Shown here one piece after another: positions 23,560 to 32,122 of a DNA stretch of 37,991 nucleotides (position 1 is its first letter; each line of letters begins with the position of its first letter). The translations under genes and the position numbers were made by a program. This DNA comes from CAYWMP01 sp964459445. GTDB taxonomy: Bacteria; Desulfobacterota; DSM-4660; Desulfatiglandales; HGW-15. Under the pieces are notes generated by a model. That model did no database searches and was not told where the DNA came from. It worked only from the letters and a program-made list of their open reading frames with translations. The stretch is from the NCBI GenBank assembly GCA_964459445.1, contig CAYWMP010000035.1, forward strand, positions 1-37,991, given 5' to 3'.

Positions 23560-24732
23560 ATGAGCGAAGCAAACATCATCAGCGTATCCTGGGGGGATCA
23601 TCTCGTATTTGGAGAAGGAGATGGTCGATTGGATACCCCGACATCCTTGAGGCGTCGAATGCGACGATGGCGGGATGATCTCGGCACCGACACGATTCAT
23701 TGGCGCATAACGCGAAAATATATCAATGGACGATATTATGTCGCCAGAAACCATCCCAGAACCATTGCTCAAAGAGTTGAGTCGATCAAGTGGAATCCAC
23801 TAAAGATGGTACCGGACTTGGCCCATGAGCTGGGATTGGAATCCTATCTCTATGTCTCCATCTTTGATGAGGGTCATGCGTTGGCCCCAAAAGGGGTGCG
23901 CGAGGTGAGTTATCACAATGCCATGCATGGGCAGCATATTGCCTGGCAAAGTGATTTTAGCAGAGCACATCCCGAATATGCTGTTATGGATCGAGCAGGC
24001 AGAGATCGGCAATGGGGTGTTCTTTGTCTTGGCTTTCCGGAGGTTCGAGCCCATTTCTGCAAGCGTTTTGAGCGACTAATAAATGACAGCGACTTTGACG
24101 GCCTGTTCATATGCACCCGTACTCAATCCCGTCCCGCCGATTATGCTGATCAATTTGGCTTCAACGAACCCATACGCCAAGAGTTTCTGAACCGCCACGG
24201 CCGCGATATTTGCAAAGAGGATTTTGATTTGAACAGGTGGAGAGATTTGCAGGGGGAATATCTGACGTTGTTTCTTAAGGATCTGCGAAGCATTCTCGAG
24301 CCAAAAGGACTTAAGCTGGCCATTGGAACTGCCCGGGGAGGGATACTGGGGCCTCCTATGGGAAACGTGACGCTGGAATGGCGGAGCTGGGCAAAAAATC
24401 GAGTGGTGGATGAGCTCATAATCAATCAGGATTCCTGTCACTGTCCATCCATGTGGCACCGCCTTTGGCCGATGCACCGGGGCTATGGCTATATTCAGAA
24501 CTACGATGATGGTTTGAATATGCGATCGATACTTGAGGACCTGGATGAGATCTATGCCCCTTATTTTTCTTCCGGGGGACCGCTTAGGCTCTTTGTAGCG
24601 CGGCAGTGGGATGATCGGTCGGCATCCGAAGAATCGAAACTTCTTGACCATGACGCTGTGCATGGTTTGGTTTTCAGTTCCTTTCGTTTCGATAACCCGG
24701 AAGCGGTGAAAAGGGGAAACTGGGTCGCTTGA
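23560..24732 (+). CDS. Putative glycoside-hydrolase-like TIM-barrel protein
   Basis: The 390-residue protein resembles the loose group of GH10/GH-like putative glycosidases (glycosyl hydrolase-like, DUF4015/DUF187 neighbourhood) rather than a named family. Repeating strand-helix blocks are seen: NIISVSWGDHLVFGEGDGRL, MVPDLAHELGLESYLYVSIF, then FERLINDSDFDGLFICTRTQ, LRSILEPKGLKLAIGTARGG and VVDELIINQDSCHCPSMWHR. The order of a beta/alpha barrel with an early reference to a travelled water or substrate loop (HALAPKGVREVS) is typical. No signal peptide was found, so action is cytoplasmic or the true start is upstream. No strong Shine-Dalgarno precedes the ATG. It diverges from manA. The substrate is unknown. 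Confidence 0.65.
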   Translation: MSEANIISVSWGDHLVFGEGDGRLDTPTSLRRRMRRWRDDLGTDTIHWRITRKYINGRYYVARNHPRTIAQRVESIKWNPLKMVPDLAHELGLESYLYVSIFDEGHALAPKGVREVSYHNAMHGQHIAWQSDFSRAHPEYAVMDRAGRDRQWGVLCLGFPEVRAHFCKRFERLINDSDFDGLFICTRTQSRPADYADQFGFNEPIRQEFLNRHGRDICKEDFDLNRWRDLQGEYLTLFLKDLRSILEPKGLKLAIGTARGGILGPPMGNVTLEWRSWAKNRVVDELIINQDSCHCPSMWHRLWPMHRGYGYIQNYDDGLNMRSILEDLDEIYAPYFSSGGPLRLFVARQWDDRSASEESKLLDHDAVHGLVFSSFRFDNPEAVKRGNWVA

Positions 24733-25096
24733 AAAAAATTAATTCGTTGGATTTGACTGGATTGTTCCTTTTTTCTATATTTTAGGGGCTTTAATCTGTT
24801 TTTTCAGTTTTACAAATAATCTACCGATCTAACTGTATATAATAGGTTGCGATCGTAAAATTTGTATCAAGTTTATATATGTTGTAGTGTGATTCGCAGA
24901 CAGATACTAGATTCTGGTTCCTGGATGCTGGTTGTAATAAATAGTGGTTCTTTTTTTGTTTTATCCAATATCGAGCATCTAGCAACCAGCATCGCCTCGC
25001 CTGAGCAACTGAGTTAAATAGTTCTCCACTCGGCGGTTTAAGGCGAAGATACACAAACAGTAACACACAGACTATTTCAGCAGGGGACATACAAAA
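24733..25096. other. Intergenic region with repeat copy and no gene
   Basis: This 364-bp AT-rich space separates the glycosidase-like gene from the CNBD-PilZ gene. Its right half is the GATACTGG-type repeat at 24901-25048. No clear terminator for the upstream gene and no small ORF with a ribosome-binding site were seen. Confidence 0.5.
24901..25048. repeat. GATACTGG-type intergenic repeat, copy 2
   Basis: It begins CAGATACTAGATTCTGGTTC and shares GGTTCCTGGATGCTGGT, then TATCGAGCATCTAGCAACC, CAACCAGCATCGCCTCGCCT and GTTCTCCACTC with the copy at 10821-10993 in the same order. The middle part is shorter here. It lies 49 bp before the CNBD-PilZ gene. Confidence 0.6.
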
Positions 25097-25783
25097 ATGT
25101 TTACTATCGCTTCAGAAGAGACATTTCAAGAGGGTCAGATCATATTCAAAGAAGGAAGTTCGGGGGATTGGGTCTACGTCATACAATCCGGGGCGGTTGA
25201 GATTTCGAAGACGGTAAATGGGAAAAAATTCGTTATTGCGATACTCCGGGAGGGTGAGGTTTTTGGGGAACTGGGTTTCATAGGCGGGATAAATAGAACT
25301 GCTACGGCCCAGGCGGCAAGCGAAACCAAACTGGGGGTCCTTGACAGGGAGGCCCTGGATGTTGAGTTCAACAAGCTGTCCTCCGATCTAAGGGCCATTC
25401 TGGTGGCCTCTGTAAGGCGGTTTGAAAAGATGCTCGAAAGGGCTTGTGATTTTAGCGAACGGGCAGATACCAGACATCAGAAGACTCTGACGCTCAATTA
25501 CAAGGACCGGGAATCCTTTGTTAAATCATACACCTCAAATATCAGCGGCGGCGGTCTTTTTGTCAAGACCGAAAAACCACTAAATCAGGACGATAAGTTT
25601 CTGCTTAAGCTCCAGTTGCCGGGACTTCCGGAGCCACTGAAGATAAACTGTGAAGTGGCGTGGGCCAGGACCAAAACAAAAGATCCAAAGACAAGCCCCC
25701 CGGGCATGGGAATAAAGTTCCTGGACATGAACAGAAAGGACAACGAGGCTCTTAAGGCTTATATCGAAGAGATCACCAAGTAA
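25097..25783 (+). CDS. Cyclic-nucleotide-binding domain + PilZ domain protein
   Basis: The 228-residue signalling protein has an N-terminal cyclic-nucleotide-binding domain (about 5-120): EGQIIFKEGSSGDWVYVIQS and the phosphate-binding cassette EGEVFGELGFIGGINRTATA. A PilZ domain follows (about 125-225): RADTRHQKTL with the RxxxR motif and NISGGGLFVKTEKPL with the DxSxGG-type motif, then MGIKFLDMNRKD. This fusion (TIGR02266-like PilZ) is frequent in deltaproteobacteria and would integrate cyclic-mono- and cyclic-di-nucleotide signals. No output domain is present, so it likely binds a partner. AGGGG precedes the ATG at about 10 bases. A strong terminator ends the transcript. Confidence 0.9.
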   Translation: MFTIASEETFQEGQIIFKEGSSGDWVYVIQSGAVEISKTVNGKKFVIAILREGEVFGELGFIGGINRTATAQAASETKLGVLDREALDVEFNKLSSDLRAILVASVRRFEKMLERACDFSERADTRHQKTLTLNYKDRESFVKSYTSNISGGGLFVKTEKPLNQDDKFLLKLQLPGLPEPLKINCEVAWARTKTKDPKTSPPGMGIKFLDMNRKDNEALKAYIEEITK

Positions 25784-25819
25784 CAGAACACCAGCGGTTT
25801 AATGAAATCGCGAATAATA

Positions 25820-25857
25820 AAGGCCACGGGAATCGGAGAAACCCGTGGCCTTTTTTT
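25820..25857 (+). terminator. Rho-independent terminator after the CNBD-PilZ gene
   Basis: AAGGCCACGGG (25820-25830) pairs with CCCGTGGCCTT (25842-25852) around an 11-base loop and runs into TTTTTTT (25851-25857). It is 37 bp after the stop codon. Confidence 0.9.
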
Positions 25858-26072
25858 AGGAAAAACCCAGGGAATAACCCATCTCATATCCAATGAAATG
25901 CCAAAGGCCGCTAACCCACCGGTAGCGCATCGAGAGCGTCGTTCACACTAAAAAGACGTCATTGCGTCTACTATCCTTTAGTTGTGCGTCCCTTTCGTCC
26001 TATTCATCGGGCAGATGAACCTAACTTCATCAATTTGCAAATAAATTCAAAGGTATTTAACTAAAATCCGGT

Positions 26073-26094
26073 ATTTACCTACCGGTAGGTAAAT
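26073..26094. promoter_or_regulatory. 22-bp perfect palindrome, TetR-type operator candidate
   Basis: Half-site ATTTACCTACC is followed by its exact reverse complement, with the centre CCGG. TetR/AcrR regulators often bind such TTACC-type palindromes with central CGGT. It lies 6 bp before a TTGACG -35 box and about 220 bp upstream of the TetR-family gene that opens the RND operon, so autoregulation is likely. Confidence 0.75.
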
Positions 26095-26100
26095 TATTTC

Positions 26101-26128
26101 TTGACGGGGCTAAATTCCTATGTTAAAT
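26101..26128 (+). promoter_or_regulatory. Sigma-70-like promoter for the tetR-RND operon
   Basis: TTGACG (26101-26106) and TTAAAT (26123-26128) with a 16-bp spacer, directly next to the palindromic operator. The leader to the TetR start would be about 175 nt. The rest of 25858-26311 holds no gene. Confidence 0.5.
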
Positions 26129-26311
26129 GCCTTCCTTTTTAGTGATGGATACGACTACATGAAAAACCAATCTCAAAGACTCGAGACCTTATCAAAACGT
26201 TTAATTTTGGTCAAGGTCAAGGTCGACGAAGATTTTAACCACAGGAATACTGGGAGTATTTTGGGGATTAAAACCTGAGTCTGAAGCAGAGATTGGACAA
26301 AAGGGGGCGTT

Positions 26312-26929
26312 TTGCAAAAGTCTCGAAACAATAATGATGTGGGCGTAAAGGCCCTGATTTTAGAAGCCGGAATTCAACTCTTTTCACAAAAGGGGTATGC
26401 GAGTACCTCTGTTCGTGAAATCGTGGAATATGCCGGGGTGACCAAGCCGGTCCTCTATTATTATTACCAAAACAAAGAAGGGCTGTTTTGTAAAATTCTG
26501 GATTGGGCTGCAGAAAAACAGGACGAAGTCTTGGCCCAGGTAATGAAAAAACCAGGCAACGCGCTAAAGCGTATGATTTACCTTTCTCGACGCATCTATG
26601 AAGAGGTCATGGCGCAACCAAACCTATTCAAGCTGCTACACAATCTGATTTTCGGTCCCCCTCAGGGGGCACCAACCTATGATATTGAACGGTTTCACCG
26701 AAATATGCTCCAGGCTTTAGAGACCATTTACCTAGAGGGGATGGCCAAAAAAGAGCTCAGGAAATCGGATCCAGAAGAAGTGGCCATGCTCGTGCTGAGC
26801 CTGATCGACTTCTGCTTTCACATGGACTACCTGTATCCCGAAACGGCAGATCCTAAACGGCCGGAACGACTGCTCTCCCTGGCCTTCCAGGGTCTGTATG
26901 AATCTAACACCCACAGCAATACAGGTTAG
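26312..26929 (+). CDS. TetR/AcrR family transcriptional regulator
   Basis: The 205-residue repressor has an N-terminal TetR helix-turn-helix (about 14-60): ALILEAGIQLFSQKGYASTS, then VREIVEYAGVTKPVLYYYYQ and NKEGLFCKILDWA. The C-terminal ligand domain (about 70-205) is all-helical (NALKRMIYLSRRIYEEVMAQ, LLSLAFQGLYES). The start is TTG at 26312 with AGGGGG just upstream; no ATG lies in frame before the helix-turn-helix. It opens an operon: the membrane-fusion gene starts 7 bp after its stop. The palindrome at 26073-26094 is its likely operator. The inducer is unknown, presumably a pump substrate. Confidence 0.92.
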   Translation: MQKSRNNNDVGVKALILEAGIQLFSQKGYASTSVREIVEYAGVTKPVLYYYYQNKEGLFCKILDWAAEKQDEVLAQVMKKPGNALKRMIYLSRRIYEEVMAQPNLFKLLHNLIFGPPQGAPTYDIERFHRNMLQALETIYLEGMAKKELRKSDPEEVAMLVLSLIDFCFHMDYLYPETADPKRPERLLSLAFQGLYESNTHSNTG

Positions 26930-26936
26930 GGAAGAC

Positions 26937-28076
26937 ATGAACGAAAAAAAGACAAAGACGAGACTACTCAGATTCATTTGGGGGTTGATTCCGTGGACCA
27001 TGGTTTTCCTTGTCCTCGGCTTCGGAGTGTATATGGGCGTCAAGATTTCAAAAGAGAGCGCGCGCTTGGAAGAGGCCAAGAAAGCGGCCATGAAAAAAGA
27101 AATACCCCCTGTAAGAGTCATCACCTTGGCGCTTCAACAAAACCGGCTGGAGGATATGATCAGCCTTCCGGCTCAGGTTGAGCCCTTTGAAAACCTATGG
27201 GTGAAGGCGGAGGCGGCCGGACAGGTGATCGATGTTTTGGCGGAGGAAGGGCGGCAAATCAAGAAGGGCCAGGTGTTGGTTCAGCTCGATGATCGCGATT
27301 ACCGTTCTCGATTGGCAAGGATACAGGCCAATTACAAACTGGCCAGGATAGACTATGACCGTATGAAAGTCCTCGCCAAACAGAAGATCACGGCCGAAAG
27401 CAAATTGGATGAGGCCGAGGCTCGGCTCAACGACTTGATTGCCCAACGACGAGAAGCCGAACTTGCTCTGAGCCGTACCCGGATCACGGCACCCATAGGC
27501 GGCCGACTTAATGAGGTTGAGGCCAAAAAGGGCAACCTATTGGCTGTGGGGCAGCAGGTGGCGCAGATCCTACAATACGGCAACGTCAAGGTGACGGTTG
27601 GCGTACCGGAAAGCGATGTGGCCGCCGTATTTGACTTGAATAAAGCGGACGTCGTTATAGAGGCGCTGAATAACCGTCGCGTCAAGGGAAGAAAGGTTTT
27701 TCTGTCCCGCCAACCGCGCACTCTGGCCAGACTCTACGACCTGGAGCTCCAGGTGCCCAACCCTGACGGGCGTATTCTTCCGGGGATGTTCGCACGGGTG
27801 GAACTCGTGAAAGAGGTCTTTGATAAGGCATTGGCTATACCCCTTTATGCCGTTATTACCCAGGGCGATGAAAAATTTGTTTATGTTGAAAAGGAGGGTA
27901 TAGCGGAAAAACGCATTGTCGAGCTTGGTGTTCTCGTGGGTTGGCAAGTCCGCATCAAGGCGGGACTAGAGCCCGGTGAGCGTGTGATCGTTGTGGGGCA
28001 CAGGGTCCTGCACAACGGCCAGGCCGTGGAAGTCATTAAGAACGTCAGCGATCCCAATAAGATCTTAGAGTCATGA
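26937..28076 (+). CDS. RND efflux periplasmic adaptor (membrane-fusion) protein
   Basis: The 379-residue HlyD/AcrA-type adaptor has a single N-terminal membrane anchor (WGLIPWTMVFLVLGFGVYMG). It then has a lipoyl-like half (VKAEAAGQVIDVLAEEGRQI), a coiled-coil hairpin (KLARIDYDRMKVLAKQKITA, ESKLDEAEARLNDLIAQRRE), the second lipoyl half (LSRTRITAPIGGRLNEVEAK) and a beta-barrel domain (NPDGRILPGMFARVELVKEV). The start at 26937 follows the TetR stop by 7 bp (AGGGAAG upstream) and is preferred over a frame starting at 26898 that overlaps tetR. It links the RND permease to an outer-membrane channel; no channel gene is adjacent. It overlaps the permease by 4 bp (ATGA). Confidence 0.93.
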   Translation: MNEKKTKTRLLRFIWGLIPWTMVFLVLGFGVYMGVKISKESARLEEAKKAAMKKEIPPVRVITLALQQNRLEDMISLPAQVEPFENLWVKAEAAGQVIDVLAEEGRQIKKGQVLVQLDDRDYRSRLARIQANYKLARIDYDRMKVLAKQKITAESKLDEAEARLNDLIAQRREAELALSRTRITAPIGGRLNEVEAKKGNLLAVGQQVAQILQYGNVKVTVGVPESDVAAVFDLNKADVVIEALNNRRVKGRKVFLSRQPRTLARLYDLELQVPNPDGRILPGMFARVELVKEVFDKALAIPLYAVITQGDEKFVYVEKEGIAEKRIVELGVLVGWQVRIKAGLEPGERVIVVGHRVLHNGQAVEVIKNVSDPNKILES

Positions 28077-31000
28077 ACATCCCAAATCTGGCAGTACGAA
28101 AAAAAACGAGCGTGGTGGTCCTCGCCCTGGTGATCATCATCTTCGGTCTTGTGTCCTACAACACCTTGCCCCGTGAATCGGCCCCGGACATTACCATTCC
28201 CTATGTCTTTGTCACCACCAGCTATGCCGGGGTGGCGCCTGAAGATATAGAGCAATCCATCACCATACCCATTGAGAAAAAGCTCAAGGGACTCGAGGCG
28301 GTAAAAAAGATCAGTTCTTCTAGCACCGAGGGCCTGAGTTCCATTGTGATCGAGTTCGTGGCCGGAACCGACATCGACGAAGTGCTCCCCAAAACAAAAG
28401 ACAAGGTTGATCTGGCCAAACCCGACCTGCCGGCGGACCTTGAGGATGATCCCGAGGTCATTGAGATCAATATTTCCGAACTTCCCATCATTATCCTCTC
28501 CCTTTCAGGCGATATGGGCCTTGTCAGGCTCAAGGAAATGGCCGAGGAACTGGAAGAGGAGATAGAGTCCATTCCCGGCGTTCTTGAGGCGGCGGTAACC
28601 GGTGGCCTGGAAAGAGAAATCAGGGTGGAACCGTTTCCGGACAAGTTGGCCTATTACGGATTGTCAATTCTAAGGCTTCAAACGGTCATCACAGAAGAAA
28701 ACCAGAATGTGTCCGGAGGCGCCATACGAATGGCGGACGGCAGATTTCAGCTTCGGGTGCCGGGCGAGTTCGAAACGCCTGAAGAGATCTTTGGGCTGGT
28801 TGTCGGCCTCCATGAGGGCAGACCGATTTATCTGAAAGACGTGGCGAGGGTCGTGGACGGATCCAAGGAGGAAGAGGGCCGTTCCCGTCTGAACGGCCGC
28901 CGGGCGGTGAATGTGCAGGTCAAGAAGCGCGCCGGGGAGAATATCCTTCGTATTACCGGGGAGATCGATGAGATCATTGAGGAGAAAATGGCCAAGTGGC
29001 CGCCGGGCACCGAGGTGACCAAACTGATGGACCAGGCCAAAGAGATTCGAGGCATGGTCTCGGACCTGGAAAATAATATCATTAGCGGACTCATCCTGGT
29101 GATCGTCGTGCTGTTTTTCGTGATGGGGGCCCGAAATGCCGTGTTGGTCAGTATGGCCATTCCCTTCTCCATGTTTCTCTCATTCAGCATCCTCCAGGCC
29201 CTGGGCATTACCCTCAATATGGTTGTCCTCTTTTCCCTGACCCTGTCCCTGGGGATGTTGGTGGATAATGCTATCGTCATCGTGGAGAACATTTTTCGTT
29301 ATATGGAGCAGGGCGTGCCAAGGCTTCACGCTGCGGTCAAGGCGACAAGTGAGGTAGCGCAACCCGTGGCTGCTTCCACCCTGACCACGGTGGCGGCCTT
29401 TTTCCCCATACTTTTCTGGCCCGGTATCATGGGTGAGTTTATGACCTATCTGCCAAAGACGGTGATCATCACCCTGTCTTCATCGCTCTTTGTGGCCCTG
29501 GTGATAAACCCGGCGCTTGCCGCCATATTTCTAAGGGTGCCGCATGCTAAGGGTTCCTCGAATGTCCAAAGGAGCGCAGAGGAGATCGAGATAGCCGGAG
29601 AGGCGCCGATCACCGTCCGAGGCCCGTTGCTCAAGGCCTACAGGTGGTTGCTGAAGGGCGCCCTGAATCACCGTCTGGCCGTCATGCTCATGTCTTTTTT
29701 TGCGCTCGGGACCATGGCCATGATTTGGTTTTACCGGATCGGATTAGAGAAACCCGTGGAGTTCTTCCCCAACATCGACCCCAGTGCCATCTATATCAAT
29801 TTGGACATGCCCGAAGGGGCGGATTTGGAGTTCTCGGACAGAATCGCCCGGCAAGTGGAATTGGCCCTATGCAACCCCAACGGCTCCGAGTTGCCCTCGC
29901 CGAACCTCGATCCTGCCGAATGTTTTTCGGCGCCTACGCCTGAAAAAGTGCACACCCTTGCCAGGGGGCAACGGGTGGTCGGGCCGATCGACCTCCCTAA
30001 TGTGGAGCAAGTATACTCCCGAACCGTGGCCGTTGTCGGGGGGCAGTCCGCATTTGAGAGCAACTCCCCCAATCATGTGGGAATCCAGTTTCACGACATG
30101 GAGGATCGCATTGAACCGTCGCCTGCGACCGTTGAAAAAATCCGAAAGCGCGTGGTACACATCCCCGGCGCGGAGATCAGCATCGCCAAACAGGAGGAAG
30201 GTCCTCCCACGGGCCCTCCAATAAATATTGAGATTACGGGAGACAAGTTCGAGGTGCTCGGTCGCATTGCCCTGGAAATAAGAAAGGTATTGGAAAAGAT
30301 CCCTTTTGTTCAGGATATTCGGGATGATTATGTCCCCGGGTCGCCAACCGTGAAGGTCAGGGTTGATCGACAAAGGGCAGCATTGCTCGGCCTGTCCACC
30401 GAGATTATCGGTACGGCCCTGAAGGTGGCCTTCAACGGGATCAAGGTCTCCACCTACAGGGAGGGCGACAAGGACTATGACATCACCGTGCAATTACCCG
30501 AGTCCGACCGCCGGGTGACCGACATCCTTCGGGAACTCCTCATCCCAACTGGGGAAGACCTGGTCCCTCTGAGCACTATTGCCAAATTTGAGATTACAGG
30601 GGGCCTTGGCCAGGTGAATAGAATCAACCACGAGCGGGTGGTCACATTGAAGGCCAATGTAGATGAGAAGATGCCCGGGCCGGTCATTCGTGCACAGGCC
30701 GAAGAGTTCCTCGGGGATATGAGCCTTCCGCCCGGGTACAGGGTCCGTTTTACGGGTGAATTCGAGGAGCAGCAGGAGTCCGAGGCCTTTTTGACCAAGG
30801 CCTTTGGCGCCGCCCTTTTCCTGATCATTCTGATTCTGGTGACCCAGTTCAATTCCGTATCCCAGCCCTTGATCATCATGACTTCGATCATTCTCTCATT
30901 TGGAGGCGTGTTCGTGGGACTATCGGTTATGGAAATGCCCTTTGGCATCATCATGACAGGCGTGGGAGTGTTTTCCTTGGCGGGCGTGGTTGTGAACAAT

Positions 31001-31408
31001 GCCATTGTCCTCATCGACTATACCAACCGCCTTCGTGAAAGGGGCATCCATACGAAGGAAGCCATTATCGCTGCGGGGTGCACCAGGTTACGACCGGTGC
31101 TCCTGACGGCAGTAACTACGATTCTCGGACTAATCCCCATGGTCACCGGCATCGCCTATAACTTTCGCAAAATGGAACTCTCCACAGTCAGTGAGTCCAG
31201 CCAGTGGTGGAGTTCCATGGCCATCGCGGTCATTTTTGGGTTGGCCCTCGCGACGGTGCTTACCCTGATCGTCGTTCCGACCCTGTATTCCATAGTCTAC
31301 ACCGGGAGCCGGGCCGCTGAGCGGGGCGCAAAGCGGGTGCACCGGGCCTATTGGGCGCCCTTTTACCGATTGACGGGTACCAGCCCTCAAGAGGAAGAAG
31401 GTAGGTGA
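28073..31408 (+). CDS. RND family efflux permease (AcrB/MexB-like inner-membrane pump)
   Basis: The 1111-residue permease has twelve helices in the RND order, with two large periplasmic loops. Helix 1 is KTSVVVLALVIIIFGLVSYN. Helix 4 reads SLGMLVDNAIVIVENIF; AcrB has Asp-Asp (407/408) where this has Asp-Asn, a variant known in many anaerobe RND pumps. Helix 10 reads AGVVVNNAIVLIDYTNRLRE. The second porter half has an insertion of about 40 residues (near 600-640, with Cys in CNPNGSELPSPNLDPAECFS), which explains the length above the usual 1030-1050. Proton-driven export of drugs, lipophiles or metabolites is expected. It overlaps the adaptor gene by 4 bp. Confidence 0.95.
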   Translation: MNIPNLAVRKKTSVVVLALVIIIFGLVSYNTLPRESAPDITIPYVFVTTSYAGVAPEDIEQSITIPIEKKLKGLEAVKKISSSSTEGLSSIVIEFVAGTDIDEVLPKTKDKVDLAKPDLPADLEDDPEVIEINISELPIIILSLSGDMGLVRLKEMAEELEEEIESIPGVLEAAVTGGLEREIRVEPFPDKLAYYGLSILRLQTVITEENQNVSGGAIRMADGRFQLRVPGEFETPEEIFGLVVGLHEGRPIYLKDVARVVDGSKEEEGRSRLNGRRAVNVQVKKRAGENILRITGEIDEIIEEKMAKWPPGTEVTKLMDQAKEIRGMVSDLENNIISGLILVIVVLFFVMGARNAVLVSMAIPFSMFLSFSILQALGITLNMVVLFSLTLSLGMLVDNAIVIVENIFRYMEQGVPRLHAAVKATSEVAQPVAASTLTTVAAFFPILFWPGIMGEFMTYLPKTVIITLSSSLFVALVINPALAAIFLRVPHAKGSSNVQRSAEEIEIAGEAPITVRGPLLKAYRWLLKGALNHRLAVMLMSFFALGTMAMIWFYRIGLEKPVEFFPNIDPSAIYINLDMPEGADLEFSDRIARQVELALCNPNGSELPSPNLDPAECFSAPTPEKVHTLARGQRVVGPIDLPNVEQVYSRTVAVVGGQSAFESNSPNHVGIQFHDMEDRIEPSPATVEKIRKRVVHIPGAEISIAKQEEGPPTGPPINIEITGDKFEVLGRIALEIRKVLEKIPFVQDIRDDYVPGSPTVKVRVDRQRAALLGLSTEIIGTALKVAFNGIKVSTYREGDKDYDITVQLPESDRRVTDILRELLIPTGEDLVPLSTIAKFEITGGLGQVNRINHERVVTLKANVDEKMPGPVIRAQAEEFLGDMSLPPGYRVRFTGEFEEQQESEAFLTKAFGAALFLIILILVTQFNSVSQPLIIMTSIILSFGGVFVGLSVMEMPFGIIMTGVGVFSLAGVVVNNAIVLIDYTNRLRERGIHTKEAIIAAGCTRLRPVLLTAVTTILGLIPMVTGIAYNFRKMELSTVSESSQWWSSMAIAVIFGLALATVLTLIVVPTLYSIVYTGSRAAERGAKRVHRAYWAPFYRLTGTSPQEEEGR

Positions 31409-31411
31409 GAA

Positions 31412-31881
31412 ATGGCTGATGTTACACTGCTCGATCAGAGAAGGATCGAGGCCGGCATCCTCGTTCCCTTCATCAGGTACCTTGAGTCGGAACTTGGGAA
31501 AGAGGAGGCCCATCGCATCGTTAAGGCCTTTATCGATGACATTGCATTTTCAAAGGGTCGTGAAATCGGTAGTCAAATGAGTGGGACTCCCATCCAAAAA
31601 TTTGCTTCCCTTATCCCCACCTTTTGCGAAGATAACGCCATTGAGCTTGAAGTACTTAGTCAAACCCCCGACACTTTTGACTTCAATGTGACCCGATGTC
31701 GATACGTGGACCTTTATGAAGAATTGGGCGCGCAAGACTTGGGTCTTTTTCTCTCCTGCAGTCGTGATTTTCCCCTGGCGCGAGGTATAAACAAAGGCCT
31801 CAACCTGGAACGGAAGCAAACCATCATGGAGGGCGGCACCCATTGCGACTTTCGCGTCAGCCTGAAGTCCAAGGAGGCAGA
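31412..31881 (+). CDS. L-2-amino-thiazoline-4-carboxylate hydrolase-like protein, 3' end lost in gap
   Basis: About 156 residues are seen before the N run. The sequence belongs to the ATC-hydrolase-like family (opens L-2-amino-thiazoline-4-carboxylic acid to N-carbamoyl-cysteine in Pseudomonas): YLESELGKEEAHRIVKAFID, then AIELEVLSQTPDTFDFNVTR, CRYVDLYEELGAQDLGLFL, LSCSRDFPLARGINKGLNLE and the C-terminal KQTIMEGGTHCDFRVSLKSK. The last motif is close to the usual end of the family, so only a few residues should be missing. It starts 3 bp after the permease stop (AGGTGA ahead), so it is cotranscribed with the pump. A link between a thiazoline/cysteine-derived compound and export is inference. 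Confidence 0.8.
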
Positions 31882-31981
31882 NNNNNNNNNNNNNNNNNNN
31901 NNNNNNNNNNNNNNNNNNNNNNNNNNNNNNNNNNNNNNNNNNNNNNNNNNNNNNNNNNNNNNNNNNNNNNNNNNNNNNNNN
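31882..31981. other. 100-N scaffold gap, true size unknown
   Basis: Unlike the gap at 9524-9623, the flanks share no repeat (before: CCTGAAGTCCAAGGAGGCAG, after: GTAATTGTCCGGTTTGTTTA). The stop codon of the ATC-hydrolase-like gene and the join to the CNBD-HDOD gene are hidden. Confidence 0.9.
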
Positions 31982-32122
31982 GTAATTGTCCGGTTTGTTT
32001 AAAGTTTTCGTGGTTGGTTGCCGAAGAATATAATAGCGCTACCGCTACTAAAGAAATTCCCATTCTCAGGCCAAAAAAAACGAATAAAAGCAGAAATATT
32101 TTCTATCAGAAGGGATGATGTG

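Noticed and set aside
28828..29292. Long antisense frames inside the RND permease gene
   Set aside because: They are shadows of a GC-rich coding region, with no start signals and no family resemblance.
31843..32118. Frames crossing the 31882-31981 gap
   Set aside because: They depend on translated N and do not match the ATC-hydrolase frame.
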